The notes: a model not told the origin generated them from the sequence alone. 64,000 bases of DNA from Methylococcus geothermalis (GCF_012769535.1 NZ_CP046565.1:372001-436000); one strand, 5' to 3'. Counted from the first letter of the stretch, positions 8,832 to 17,690 are shown. Made by a program: numbers and translations.

Positions 8832-10044
8832 ACCAGTGATACGCAGCATCCTGAGCGGCCGCATGCTGGCCGCGTTCGCCATGGGCTTCTACGGCGGTGC
8901 GCCCTTGCTGCTGACGGGCTCGGTATTGCTGGCCTGGATGAAGGAGCGCGGTATCGATCTGACCACCATCGGCCTGTTCGCCCTGGTAGGCCTGCCGTAC
9001 ACGCTGAAATTCCTATGGGCGCCGGTGTTCGACCGGTTCCACTGGCCACGGCTGGGCCGGCGGCGCGGCTGGCTGCTGCTGACGCAGCTTCTGCTGGCGG
9101 TGTCGATCGCCGGCCTCGCCGTCTACGGCCCCGGCGCTTCCGCCCTCATGCTGGCGGGACTGGCGCTGGCCGTCGCCTTCTTCTCCGCCTCGCAGGACAC
9201 CCTGATCGATGCCTACCGGCGGGAGAGCCTGCACGACCGCGAGCAGGGGCTGGGCGCCTCGCTCTACGTCAACGGCTATCGCCTGGGGATGCTGTTGGCC
9301 TCGGGCGGCGGCCTGATCCTGGCCGACTGGATCGGTTTCCCGGACATGTACGGCCTGATGGCCATCGTCATGGCCTCCGGCATCCTGGTCACGCTCCTGC
9401 TGCCGGAAGCCGCCGCGGGGGAAGCGCATCCGAACAGTCTGAAGGACGCGGTGGTGCTGCCTTTCGTCGAGTTCTTCCGGCGCAGCGAAGCCTTGTGGAT
9501 CCTGCTGTTCATCCTGCTGTACAAGCTGGGCGATACCGTGGCCGGGCAGATGACCACGCCGTTCTATCTGGAAATGGGCTTCAGCAAGACCGAGATCGGC
9601 GCGGTGGTCAAGCTGTTCGGCTTCTGGGCCACGGTGCTCGGCGGCCTGGCCGGCGGCGCGCTGATCCTGCGCTATGGCATCTACCGCACCTTGTGGCAGT
9701 TCGGCCTGCTGCAGCTCCTTTCCACCGCCGCCTTCGCCGTGCTGGTGCACACCGGCCCGCAGTTGCCGGCCCTGACCGCGGTGGTCAGCTTCGAGAACCT
9801 GTCCGCGGGCATGGGCACGGCAGCCTTCGTCGCCTTCATGGCCAACCAGACCGACCGCCGCTTCACCGCCACCCAATATGCGCTGCTGTCCAGCCTGATG
9901 GGCGTACCGCGCGTGATTGCCGCCGCCCCCTCCGGCTGGCTGGCCGCCACCGTCGGCTGGCAGAATTTCTTCATCCTCTGCGCCCTGTTCGCCATCCCCG
10001 GACTGCTGGTGCTGCCCCGGTTCCGGACCTGGCTGGCCGACTGA
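8815..10044 (+). CDS. AmpG-like MFS permease (muropeptide transporter family)
   Basis: A 409-residue, 12-span major facilitator. The motif YTLKFLWAPVFDRF after the second span, followed by GRRRGWLL, is the AmpG/acetyl-CoA-transporter version of the MFS loop signature. FFSASQDTLIDAYRRE is another hallmark. AmpG proteins import anhydro-muropeptides for wall recycling; I infer the same role here but the substrate is not proven. The ATG at 8815 overlaps the last codons of xth, which suggests a two-gene operon. Confidence 0.88.
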   Translation: MTSPSEPVIRSILSGRMLAAFAMGFYGGAPLLLTGSVLLAWMKERGIDLTTIGLFALVGLPYTLKFLWAPVFDRFHWPRLGRRRGWLLLTQLLLAVSIAGLAVYGPGASALMLAGLALAVAFFSASQDTLIDAYRRESLHDREQGLGASLYVNGYRLGMLLASGGGLILADWIGFPDMYGLMAIVMASGILVTLLLPEAAAGEAHPNSLKDAVVLPFVEFFRRSEALWILLFILLYKLGDTVAGQMTTPFYLEMGFSKTEIGAVVKLFGFWATVLGGLAGGALILRYGIYRTLWQFGLLQLLSTAAFAVLVHTGPQLPALTAVVSFENLSAGMGTAAFVAFMANQTDRRFTATQYALLSSLMGVPRVIAAAPSGWLAATVGWQNFFILCALFAIPGLLVLPRFRTWLAD

Positions 10045-10114
10045 AAACGCCTACCCCGGCCGTATCCGGAACCGCTCCAGAGGGGCCATGCCGCCCCAGG
10101 GCGGAAATCCGGCC

Positions 10115-10195
10115 GAGAAGCCGCTCGATTTGAGCGACGGGAATGATGGGAGAGTCGGTGTCGTGCTGCTGAAGGGTGAGTTCCTTTCCGCTGCG
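10115..10195 (-). pseudogene. Possible remnant of a DUF2335-type membrane protein
   Basis: On the minus strand a short stretch reads GKELTLQQHDTDSPIIPVAQ followed by IERLL, which resembles the start of DUF2335 small membrane proteins as I remember them. After this the frame continues into sequence that no longer resembles a protein, and no membrane segments follow. If real it is a fragment. The call rests on memory of the family and needs a search. Confidence 0.3.
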
Positions 10196-10196
10196 C

Positions 10197-10403
10197 TCAC
10201 GCACGTTCGCGGTCGTATGCCTTCCCATGCTTTTTCTTCTTCACGTTTTCGCGCAAACCGCGGGCGATGCGTTGCACATCCGCACGCAAGTTGTCGCTAT
10301 CCTTGCCGAAATCCCCGCGGCTCGGCCGCACGTAATCGCTCGCCGGCCACATGACCAGCACCTGCCGCGCGCCATCGAGAAGATTTTTCAGATGCTTACC
10401 CAT
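10197..10403 (-). CDS. Small basic hypothetical protein
   Basis: A 68-residue cytoplasmic protein starting MGKHLKNLLDGARQVL and ending in a Lys/Arg-rich tail (RENVKKKKHGKAYDRERA). The composition is that of a real small protein rather than a shadow frame, and the central piece YVRPSRGDFGKDSDNLRADV looks conserved in style. The Shine-Dalgarno is weak. Function unknown. It lies downstream of the SCO-MauG gene on the same strand. Confidence 0.6.
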   Translation of the reverse strand: MGKHLKNLLDGARQVLVMWPASDYVRPSRGDFGKDSDNLRADVQRIARGLRENVKKKKHGKAYDRERA

Positions 10404-10462
10404 GGCTCGAAGTCTATCAGCCAATCAGGTTTGGGCAAAGCCGGCAAAAAGCGGCCCAGCTC

Positions 10463-12349
10463 TCAGCGCCCATTCCCCACCGAAGCCGCGAAGGCGTCCG
10501 AGACCAGGGTCTGATTGTCGCCGCCGGTGAGGCTGGCGAGAAACTCGACCAGGGCGTCCACTTCCTGCGCCGACAGCCCCAGCGGCCGGATCAACGGGTC
10601 GAGGTTTTCGTTGGGCTCGCCGCCCCGGTTGTAGAACTCGACGACCTCCCTCAGGCTCGAAAATGCGCCGTTGTGCATGTACGGCGGGGTGAGGGCGACG
10701 TTGCGCAGGGTGGGCGTACGGTATTTCCAGCGGTCGGCCGGGTTCTGGGTGATTTCGTAGCGCCCGAGATCGCCGGGAACGGGCTCGGCGACCTGGGCGA
10801 AGGTTTTCGCGTCCACCTCGAAGAATACGCCGGGCGCCACCTGGACGCGCCGGCCGGCGGGTTCCTTGCTCATGCTGGCGCGGTAGCCGACGCCGGTGTC
10901 GTGCAGGGCGTCGTCGGTGAACAGGGCATAGCGGTCTCCCACAGTATGGCAGGCCGCGCAGCCGGCCTTGCCGGTGAACAGTTCGAATCCCTTGCGTGCG
11001 GCTTCCGACAGCGCCCCGCTTTCGTGTCCATAGCGCCAGCGGTCGAACGGCGAATCGCCCGATACCAGGACGCGCTCGTAGCCGGCCAAGGCCTGGCCGA
11101 CGGTTTCCATGCCCGGACCGCGGCCGAAGGCTTGTTCGAACAGGCCGCGGTAATCCGGCAGCGACTCGAGCCTGTCCACCACGAAGCCGACCGAAGGGTT
11201 GCCCATCTCGTTGGCCGCCAGGAAAGGCCCCCAGACCTGGTTTTCCAGCGAAGATTCGCGGCCGTCGTGGAACAGTTTCGTCAGATAGGCGACGTTGTAG
11301 AGCGTCGGCGCATTGCGCCGGACCGTGCGCCCCTCGATGCCGATCGCCGTGGCCTGCTCCTGGCTGGTGAATCCCTGCTCGGGGATATGGCACATGGCGC
11401 AGGAGAAGGTCTGATTGAGCGAGAGGCGGCGGTCGTAGAACAGCTTGCGCCCCAAGGCGATCCGGGCAGGCGTCAGCGGGTCGTCGGCCGGCACGGGCAG
11501 TTTCGGCAGTCCCAGCACCGGCCGTTGCGCCCGCTGAAACAGATCGGCCGGCCGGCCACGGCGCGCGTCCAAGGCCAAGGCGTGGGTCTCATAGGCCGGG
11601 CTGGCGTAGCCGGTCTTGTCGTCGCCGGCCCGAAGCGGCGGGGATGCCGCCTGTCTGCCGCCGGCCACCGGCGCCGCGGTTTCCCGCAGCAGGGTCTTCA
11701 CATCCGCCAGCACCAAATCCGGATGCAGCACCGAAACCGTATAGACGTTGCGAATCCGCTTTTGCCCATCGATCAGGAACACCCGCAGCAGATGGGAGTA
11801 CTTGCCGGTGAAACGCCCTTCCGCGTCGTATTCCTTCTGCACCGACTGGCCGTAGGCTTCCAGAATCGGCTGGAGTTCGGCTTCGGAACGGGTGGTGAGG
11901 AAACGCCAGTCCGCCCCGCCGTCGCGGAAACCCTCGCCGTAGCCGCGCATGGCCTCGGGCGTGTCGTGCGCCGGATCGAAGCTCAGGGTGAGGAGTCGGA
12001 GCCGGCCGGCCAGCTCCGGCTCCGATTTCAACGCACGCTTGAGCTTCTGGAACACCGCCGTCGCCAACGGACAGCCGTTGACGTCGTCGCAGGTGGCATA
12101 GATGAAGCCGAGCAGGACGATGCGGCCGTCGTACGAGGCATGGAGCCGGACCGGCCGCCCGTCGGAATCCAGCACCGAACCGTCCGCCGCCGCACCCAAA
12201 ACCGGCAGGCTGTAGCTGCCCGGTTCCGGCACGGGGAACGGCAGGTTGCGGTAGCCCGGCGCCAGTGCGTCGGCGAGAACCGGCGCCGCCGACAGCAGCG
12301 CCGGCACCCAACAGGCCAGGAGCCGGCACGAAAGGGGGATGAGGTTCAC
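10463..12349 (-). CDS. SCO1/SenC - MauG-like di-haem cytochrome fusion protein
   Basis: A 628-residue exported protein made of two modules. After a signal peptide, residues about 60-245 form a thioredoxin-fold SCO domain. Its copper-site cysteines occur as TCDDVNGCPLA, a CX5C spacing instead of the classical CX3C, and the later copper-ligand His is in YSHLLRVFLID. Residues about 285-620 form a di-haem peroxidase/MauG domain with haem motifs CAMCH (317-321) and CAACH (464-468). The GTG start has a good AAGGTG site and lies 25 bases after mtoX. Methanethiol oxidase loci commonly carry separate SCO and MauG genes thought to mature the enzyme, so I infer that this fusion helps load copper and/or modify MtoX. 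Confidence 0.88.
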   Translation of the reverse strand: MNLIPLSCRLLACWVPALLSAAPVLADALAPGYRNLPFPVPEPGSYSLPVLGAAADGSVLDSDGRPVRLHASYDGRIVLLGFIYATCDDVNGCPLATAVFQKLKRALKSEPELAGRLRLLTLSFDPAHDTPEAMRGYGEGFRDGGADWRFLTTRSEAELQPILEAYGQSVQKEYDAEGRFTGKYSHLLRVFLIDGQKRIRNVYTVSVLHPDLVLADVKTLLRETAAPVAGGRQAASPPLRAGDDKTGYASPAYETHALALDARRGRPADLFQRAQRPVLGLPKLPVPADDPLTPARIALGRKLFYDRRLSLNQTFSCAMCHIPEQGFTSQEQATAIGIEGRTVRRNAPTLYNVAYLTKLFHDGRESSLENQVWGPFLAANEMGNPSVGFVVDRLESLPDYRGLFEQAFGRGPGMETVGQALAGYERVLVSGDSPFDRWRYGHESGALSEAARKGFELFTGKAGCAACHTVGDRYALFTDDALHDTGVGYRASMSKEPAGRRVQVAPGVFFEVDAKTFAQVAEPVPGDLGRYEITQNPADRWKYRTPTLRNVALTPPYMHNGAFSSLREVVEFYNRGGEPNENLDPLIRPLGLSAQEVDALVEFLASLTGGDNQTLVSDAFAASVGNGR

Positions 12350-12374
12350 GCCGGCACCTTCCGGTGGCGAAGAC

Positions 12375-13754
12375 TCATTCCGCCCTGGCCTGCACCACAC
12401 CGTTTCCGTCGCCCGCCGGCCCCGCATAAAGCGCCCGCGCCCCGAACCGCATCTGGTGCGGACGCCCCAGCTTCTCGGCATAGAAGTCGATGGCGAACTG
12501 TTCCTTCAACTCCTTGCCGTCCCAGTGGTAGAGCTTCAGGAATTGCTCGTTGTCCTTGCCCTTCTTGTCCCAGTTGGCGAGGAGCGAGGAGGTGTAGTAC
12601 AGCCGCTTGCCGTCCCAGCTCGAGGACACCATGTTGACCTGGGCGCCGATGGTCTTTTCGTAGACCTGCCTGGGATGGTGCGGGTCGCTGATGTCGAACA
12701 AACGGGTCTTACCGTCCATGAAGGTGTTCACCCACAGCCGGGTGTCGTCGTTGGAGATGGAGATGTCGACCGGCAGCGGCACCTTGGACGGCTCGCCGAT
12801 GTCGGCCACGGCCTTGGCCTGCCACTCGCCCTTGCCGTCTTCGTAGATCAGCCAGATCTGCGAGGTGAGCGCCGTGCTGGTGAAGCAGTAGTTGTGGGCC
12901 TCACCCCAGGCGCAGCGGATTTCCAGCGGCGCGCCGGGCACGTCGAAGACCTTCTTCGGCTGCCTGGTGTGCAGGTCCCAGGTCACCACGGTGTTGCCGA
13001 AATGCTTCATGGCCTCGGGGTCCGCCAGCATCTTGCCGAAGTCCATCATGTAGTTGTTCCAGCCGGTGAAAGACGAGGTCACCAGCAGGTTCCTGCGGGG
13101 CAGAGCGCGGACGTCGTAATCGTAGCCGTCGGCATACTTGCCGGTCTTGACCGCGCCACGCAGGTCGCCGTCGGTCGGGATCCAGTGGGTGGCGACGTAT
13201 TCGCCGGCATTGGTATATTCCACCAGCGCCGTGCGGCCGCCGTGATCCTTGTCGTTGGACAGCCCCGTGATGAGCATGCGTCCCGGCAGGGCGTAAAGGG
13301 TGTGCGGCCCGACCACGCCGCCGCTCTTTTCCACGAAGTCGGTGAGGGTCTTCGAGAGGGCGGGCTTGGCGGGATCGCTGTGCACGTCGAACACGAAGAT
13401 CTTGCTGGTGTCGAGCCCGCCGGCCCAGAGATACCGGCGGTCGTCGGTGAAGTCCGAATGATGGGCCTCGTTGCGTCCGCCCACCGAGAGCGTGTTCACC
13501 ACCTTGCCGTACTGGGGCGATTTCGGGTTGGCGTCGACGGTGACCAGCTTGTCCTGCTCGTCGCCCACACCTTCCGCTCCCAAGGTCCAGACGTAGACGT
13601 AATCCTCCTGGCCGGTGATTTTCTTCATGTACGGCGAAGCGCAGGTTTCATCGGCCCTCACGCCGGCCGGCGCCGCGAGCGCCAGAACCAAGCCCGAAAC
13701 CAGGCCCCGCAAAGCGACACGCATGGATGGTCCTGAAACGATGGATGTCTTCAT
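12375..13754 (-). CDS. mtoX: SBP56-family protein, putative methanethiol oxidase
   Basis: A 459-residue exported beta-propeller of the selenium-binding-protein 56 family. Signature stretches include CASPYMKK near the mature N-terminus, GGRNEAHHSDF, FDVHSDPAKP and WDLHTRQPKKVFDVPGAP. Bacterial relatives with signal peptides are copper-dependent methanethiol oxidases, converting methanethiol to formaldehyde, hydrogen sulfide and peroxide in the periplasm. The downstream SCO-MauG fusion strongly supports this reading over a generic selenium-binding role. The first ATG is preceded by GAGG; a second in-frame ATG (13724) is also possible and would give a shorter signal peptide. A TetR-type palindrome sits just upstream. 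Confidence 0.88.
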   Translation of the reverse strand: MKTSIVSGPSMRVALRGLVSGLVLALAAPAGVRADETCASPYMKKITGQEDYVYVWTLGAEGVGDEQDKLVTVDANPKSPQYGKVVNTLSVGGRNEAHHSDFTDDRRYLWAGGLDTSKIFVFDVHSDPAKPALSKTLTDFVEKSGGVVGPHTLYALPGRMLITGLSNDKDHGGRTALVEYTNAGEYVATHWIPTDGDLRGAVKTGKYADGYDYDVRALPRRNLLVTSSFTGWNNYMMDFGKMLADPEAMKHFGNTVVTWDLHTRQPKKVFDVPGAPLEIRCAWGEAHNYCFTSTALTSQIWLIYEDGKGEWQAKAVADIGEPSKVPLPVDISISNDDTRLWVNTFMDGKTRLFDISDPHHPRQVYEKTIGAQVNMVSSSWDGKRLYYTSSLLANWDKKGKDNEQFLKLYHWDGKELKEQFAIDFYAEKLGRPHQMRFGARALYAGPAGDGNGVVQARAE

Positions 13755-13780
13755 GGCATAACCTCATTCTTGTGTGTTAT

Positions 13781-13792
13781 ATGACCGGTCGT
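13781..13792. promoter_or_regulatory. Probable TetR operator before mtoX
   Basis: ATGACCGGTCGT, 27 bases upstream of the mtoX start. It matches the palindrome in front of the tetR gene (14423-14434) at 11 of 12 positions, within a longer shared stretch GACCGGTCGTCT. The repeated occurrence at two promoters next to a TetR gene is direct sequence evidence for a shared operator; binding is inferred. Confidence 0.7.
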
Positions 13793-13814
13793 CTCGAAAC
13801 TGCTCAAAAATTTT

Positions 13815-14411
13815 TCAGGCTCGGAAATACCCCTCCAACAGGTTGCGGCAACATTCTTCCAGCGGACGGGTCGACTGTTCGATCTTCATCCGCAACAAGG
13901 CCCCCTGCCAGGCGTCCACGAGGAAATCGGCCAGGTCTTCGGCGGTCTTGTCGCACCGGAACAGGCCGTCGTCCTGGGCACGGGCGATGCCTTGCGCCAG
14001 CTTGTCCCGATAACGGTGCAGCGCCTCCCGCAGCGCCTCACGGCAGGCATCGCTGGTGTCCCCGATCTCCCCCATCAGGTTGCCCAGCAGGCAGCCGCCC
14101 TTGAATTGACGGCGGCCGGCCTCTTCGATCAGCTCGCGGAAATACGCCTGCAGGGCTTGGGCGCCGTTCAGCGCGGAATTCCGGAGATGGCCGTCGAGCT
14201 GCAGGATGAACGGCTCGATGTAATGCCGGATCACCTCGGCGCCGAATTCCTCCTTGCTGGCGAAGTAGTTGTAGAACGAACCCTTCGGCACGCCCACGCT
14301 GTGCAGGATGTCCTGCAGTCCGGTGCCGTGATAGCCTTGTTCCATGAGCAAAGCCACGCCTTCGTTCAGCAGCCTTTCCCGGGTCAGTTGTTTGGTCGCG
14401 GTTTTCGCCAT
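13815..14411 (-). CDS. TetR-family transcriptional regulator
   Basis: A 198-residue one-domain repressor. The N-terminal helix-turn-helix is classical: TRERLLNEGVALLMEQGYHG, then LQDILHSVGVPKGSFYNYF ending in the recognition helix. The C-terminal helical ligand domain contains CLLGNLMGEIGDTS, as seen in the AcuR/NemR-like branch that senses reactive small molecules; that sub-family call is tentative. I chose the ATG giving MAKTATKQ. It is upstream of and co-directional with mtoX, 60 bases away, and a perfect palindrome precedes its own start, so autoregulation and control of mtoX are likely. Confidence 0.9.
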   Translation of the reverse strand: MAKTATKQLTRERLLNEGVALLMEQGYHGTGLQDILHSVGVPKGSFYNYFASKEEFGAEVIRHYIEPFILQLDGHLRNSALNGAQALQAYFRELIEEAGRRQFKGGCLLGNLMGEIGDTSDACREALREALHRYRDKLAQGIARAQDDGLFRCDKTAEDLADFLVDAWQGALLRMKIEQSTRPLEECCRNLLEGYFRA

Positions 14412-14422
14412 GCCAGAATGAT

Positions 14423-14434
14423 ACGACCGGTCGT
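14423..14434. promoter_or_regulatory. Perfect 12-bp palindrome, probable TetR operator
   Basis: ACGACCGGTCGT is its own reverse complement and lies 11 bases upstream of the tetR start, also between tetR and the divergent small exported protein at 14519. A near-copy sits before mtoX. Confidence 0.72.
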
Positions 14435-14518
14435 CTAATTCCGGCAAGGACATCGATTCGACCGGAGCCGGGATTGGGTGATCTTTACCGCCCCAACACC
14501 TCGCATGAGCCCGACGAA

Positions 14519-14911
14519 ATGAACAAAGCTCTCAGGACCGCCCTCAAACTCAGTCTATTCCTGGCCATTGCATTGAGCACCCCCGCCCGCGCGGAGGACT
14601 TCGACCAGCTCAAAGCCACGACGCCCAGCCAGCGGGCCGCGGCCCAGACGGATTACATGAAGAGCCGTCTGGCCTTGACGGATGCCCAGATGCCCAAGAT
14701 CGCCGCCATCAATCAAAAATACGCCGAACAGATGGAACCCGTGATCAAGAGCGCCGACGGAGGCCTCGGCAAGATGCTCGAGGCCAAGGCGATCCAGGAA
14801 AACAAGGATGCCGAGCTGCAGCGGATCCTGACGCCCGATCAGTTCGAGCGCTTCGCTTCATCCAAGGACGAGATGCGCGAGGCGGTGAAGCGGGTTCTGC
14901 TGAAAGACTGA
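14519..14911 (+). CDS. Small exported helical protein, Spy/CpxP-like in style
   Basis: A 130-residue protein with a clear Sec signal (LKLSLFLAIALSTPARAED). The mature part is fully helical and charged. It contains LTDAQMPKIAAINQKYAEQM, reminiscent of the LTxxQ repeats of Spy/CpxP periplasmic chaperones, and a late ILTPDQFERF. I would not name it Spy without a structural comparison. The ATG lies 84 bases beyond the TetR palindrome, so it may share the regulator. Confidence 0.72.
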   Translation: MNKALRTALKLSLFLAIALSTPARAEDFDQLKATTPSQRAAAQTDYMKSRLALTDAQMPKIAAINQKYAEQMEPVIKSADGGLGKMLEAKAIQENKDAELQRILTPDQFERFASSKDEMREAVKRVLLKD

Positions 14912-15000
14912 ACGACCCTTCGGCAAGGCTTCGCCACCGGTGCCGATTCCACAACACCCGTCATCCGGCCCATCCGGCTCTCATCGTCGCCGCTTGCGCA

Positions 15001-15963
15001 TCAAGGCTTCCGCTCAGTCTCGATGCGCTTGAGCAGGGAAAACAGGTCGCTGCGGGTGGACAGGACGATGGTGGCGTCGCGGTCGATGATCCTGCGGTAG
15101 GTCTCCATGCTCTTGAGGAAGCGGTAGAACTCGGCGGCCTCGGGGCGCTGGGTGTAGGCCTTGGCATAGATTCCGGTGGCCTTGGCATCGGCTTCGCCCA
15201 CGATCTCCTGGACCCGCTTGTAGGCGGTGGACGCGATCTCGTTGATGTCGCGCTCCTTGTTGCCGGCGATGCGGGCCGCCTCGCCCTCCCCTTCCGAACG
15301 GAAGCGCTGGGCGATCTGCAGGCGCTCGCTGATCATGCGCTGGTGGATGCGCTCCAGCACCTCCGGGTTGTAGTTGAGGCGCTTGAAGCGCACGTCGAGC
15401 AGCTCGATGCCGAATTCCGCCAGCTTGGGGGCCGCACTCTCGAACACGTCTTTCTCGATCTGCTGCCGCCCGACCCGGGTCGGGCGCAGCCCCACCTCCG
15501 GCAACTGCGCGGCGAGGCCTTCGTCCCGCAAAGGCTGACGCACCTTGTCGCTGCGCACGACCTCGATCAGCTCGTGCCGCGCGATCGCGGTGCGGGTCTC
15601 GCTGCCGAGAATGTCCTCCAGCCGCGACTGGGCGCTGCGCTCGTCCCGCAGCCGCAGGTAGTAGCGCATGGCGTCGGTGATGCGCCAGCGGGCGAAGGTG
15701 TCGACCTGGATGTACGTCTTGTCCTTGGTGGACATTTCGACCATGGGGCCGTCCCAGGCCAGGTAGCGCTTGTCGAAACGGTTGACCTGCTGGACGAAAG
15801 GCAGCTTGAAGTGCAGTCCGGGGTCGGTGATCGGCTCGCCCACCGGACGGCCGAACTGGGTGACGATGACCTGCTGGGTCTGGTCGACGGTGTAAGCGGA
15901 CAGATACAGCGCCAGCAGCACCAGCGCGGCCACGAGGGAAACCAGGTGTCTTGCGGCGATCAT
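15001..15963 (-). CDS. hflC: FtsH modulator HflC
   Basis: HflC forms with HflK a large membrane complex on the periplasmic side that modulates the FtsH protease. The 320-residue product has an N-terminal signal anchor (HLVSLVAALVLLALYLSAYTV). An SPFH/band-7 domain follows, with QQVIVTQFGRPVGEPITDPG and LHFKLPFVQQVNRFDKR, and then a long helical region (RFRSEGEGEAARIAGNKERD). The ATG overlaps the hflK stop. Length and order hflK-hflC are standard. Confidence 0.95.
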   Translation of the reverse strand: MIAARHLVSLVAALVLLALYLSAYTVDQTQQVIVTQFGRPVGEPITDPGLHFKLPFVQQVNRFDKRYLAWDGPMVEMSTKDKTYIQVDTFARWRITDAMRYYLRLRDERSAQSRLEDILGSETRTAIARHELIEVVRSDKVRQPLRDEGLAAQLPEVGLRPTRVGRQQIEKDVFESAAPKLAEFGIELLDVRFKRLNYNPEVLERIHQRMISERLQIAQRFRSEGEGEAARIAGNKERDINEIASTAYKRVQEIVGEADAKATGIYAKAYTQRPEAAEFYRFLKSMETYRRIIDRDATIVLSTRSDLFSLLKRIETERKP

Positions 15964-16949
15964 CGCTTTTCCTCCTGCGTGGCGGCCGGCAGGGGCAGCA
16001 TCGGCAATATCTGCTGCACCGTCTCGTCGACCACGATCGACTGCTTGGCCTGTGGCAGCACGTCGCCCATGGTTTCGAGGTAGAGCCGGGTGCGCGTCAC
16101 CTCCGGCGCCTTGACGTACTGCTCCAGCACGGCGCTGAAGGCCGCGACGTCGCCTTCCGCCTCGTTGATCCGCTTGAAGCGGTATCCTTCCGCCGCCCGG
16201 ATCTGCTGGTCGGCCTCGCCGCGGGCGCGGGGCACCGCCTTGTTGTATTCGCCGTTGGCGAGGTTGATGACGTTTTCGCGGTCCTGCTGGGCCCGGTTGA
16301 CTTCGTTGAATGAGGACTGGACCGGCTCCGGCGGATTGACGTTCTTGAGCTGCACCTGGCTGATGGAGACGCCCAGGTGATAAAGCTCGGCCAGCGTGCG
16401 CATTCGCTGCAGCGAGGTTTCTTCGATCTCCTGCCGCCCGATGGTGATGATTTCGTCCACCGTCCGATCGCCGACCACGGTGCGCATGACGGACTCGGAA
16501 ATGTCGCGCAGGGTGAGGCCGGGATCGCGCACCGCGAACAGATAGTCTTGCGGCTCGGTGATACGGTATTGCACGATCCACTCGACCAATGCCGAATTCA
16601 GGTCGCCGGTGACCATGGAACGTTCCTTGCCGGGTTCACGACCCACCTGGTCCGGATTGGTCGCGCCCGTCGTGGCGAACCCGAACTCCAGCTTGAGCTG
16701 GCGCTGGGTCGGCACGGCGATGACGCTGTCGATGCCGTAGGGCAGCTTGAAATGGAGGCCCGGCGGCACCTTGCGGATGTACTTGCCGAACCGGCGCACG
16801 ACGCCTTCGGATTCGGCGGGAATCGTGTAATAGGCGGTCCACAGCGCCATGACCGCCAACACGATCAGGACGATGCGGGCAGGCGAAGCCGGCAGCGATC
16901 CGGGCAGTGGCTTGGAGATGCGTCCCCAGGGAGAGTTCGAATTTTCCAT
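15960..16949 (-). CDS. hflK: FtsH modulator HflK
   Basis: Partner of HflC. The 329-residue product has one N-terminal span (RIVLIVLAVMALWTAYYTIP) and an SPFH domain starting ESEGVVRRFGKYIRKVPPG. The hallmark LQLKNVNPPEPV-type segment is present as VQLKNVNPPEPVQSSFNEV, followed by the helical RARGEADQQIRAAEGY repeats. The Gly-rich N-terminal extension of E. coli HflK is almost absent, making this a short version. Confidence 0.95.
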   Translation of the reverse strand: MENSNSPWGRISKPLPGSLPASPARIVLIVLAVMALWTAYYTIPAESEGVVRRFGKYIRKVPPGLHFKLPYGIDSVIAVPTQRQLKLEFGFATTGATNPDQVGREPGKERSMVTGDLNSALVEWIVQYRITEPQDYLFAVRDPGLTLRDISESVMRTVVGDRTVDEIITIGRQEIEETSLQRMRTLAELYHLGVSISQVQLKNVNPPEPVQSSFNEVNRAQQDRENVINLANGEYNKAVPRARGEADQQIRAAEGYRFKRINEAEGDVAAFSAVLEQYVKAPEVTRTRLYLETMGDVLPQAKQSIVVDETVQQILPMLPLPAATQEEKR

Positions 16950-16991
16950 ACCGGCTCCTCGTCGACGAACTGAGAAAAAAGCGGGTCTCGA

Positions 16992-17690
16992 TCAGTTTAG
17001 CTGGAGCTCGACGGTGCCGCTCACGTTCACCTCGACCTTCTGCGTGCCGGCTTCGATCGGTACCGGCGCGGCCGCCTCCACGGCCATGGCGCGCATGCCC
17101 AGCGCCATCGGCCGGACCGGCGGACCGCCGGTATCGACCCGCAGGGCGACGATCCGGTAGCGGCTGCGGCCCAGTTCGCGGGTCACCAATTCGGCACGCT
17201 GGCGGAACGCCCCCAGCGCTTCTTTGATCAAGCCGTCTTCGGCTTCTTTACGTTTCTGCGGCGAGGTTTCGTAACCGACGGATTCGAGATGAAGCTGCTG
17301 CTGAAGCTCCCCCAGCAGGCCGCCGAGCTTGCCGGCATCGAGGCTTTCCAGCCGGATCGACTGCTTCACCCGCCAGCCGCTGATGCGCTCCTTCTGGTAG
17401 ACCGGCGAAGTCTGGTAACCGAGGGTCTGTACCTTGATCTCCGGCACCTGCTTGATCCGGTCGACCGCCTTGGCAATGGTCTTGTTGACCTCGACGGCCA
17501 GGGCCGCGGCCTTGGGGCCCTCCATCTCGCTGGAAAGCATGGCGACGAGGATGTCGTTCTGGACCTCGCCCTGAGCTTCGGACGATAGATCGATTCGGTC
17601 GTAAGTCAATGGCGCTCGCTCGTCCGCCTGCACGGCGGACAGGGCCGACGACGCCAGCAGAAAACCCAAAACCCGGATTCGCGCATTCAA
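16992..17690 (-). CDS. SIMPL-domain (DUF541) periplasmic protein
   Basis: A 232-residue exported protein of the SIMPL family, whose members are periplasmic or outer-membrane associated with no settled function. Visible family features are LSSEAQGEVQNDILVAMLS near the mature start, the Tyr-containing QTLGYQTSPVYQ, and the closing VEVNVSGTVELQLN. I chose a TTG start with an AGAGGGGG ribosome site 8 bases upstream, which places the signal peptide (RIRVLGFLLASSALSAVQA) right at the N-terminus. An in-frame GTG further upstream is the alternative. Confidence 0.8.
   Translation of the reverse strand: MNARIRVLGFLLASSALSAVQADERAPLTYDRIDLSSEAQGEVQNDILVAMLSSEMEGPKAAALAVEVNKTIAKAVDRIKQVPEIKVQTLGYQTSPVYQKERISGWRVKQSIRLESLDAGKLGGLLGELQQQLHLESVGYETSPQKRKEAEDGLIKEALGAFRQRAELVTRELGRSRYRIVALRVDTGGPPVRPMALGMRAMAVEAAAPVPIEAGTQKVEVNVSGTVELQLN

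Noticed and set aside
12339-13736. A 465-codon open frame opposite mtoX
   Set aside because: It is the antisense of a well-supported exported SBP56 gene, with His/Arg/Gly-rich composition typical of shadow frames in GC-rich DNA.
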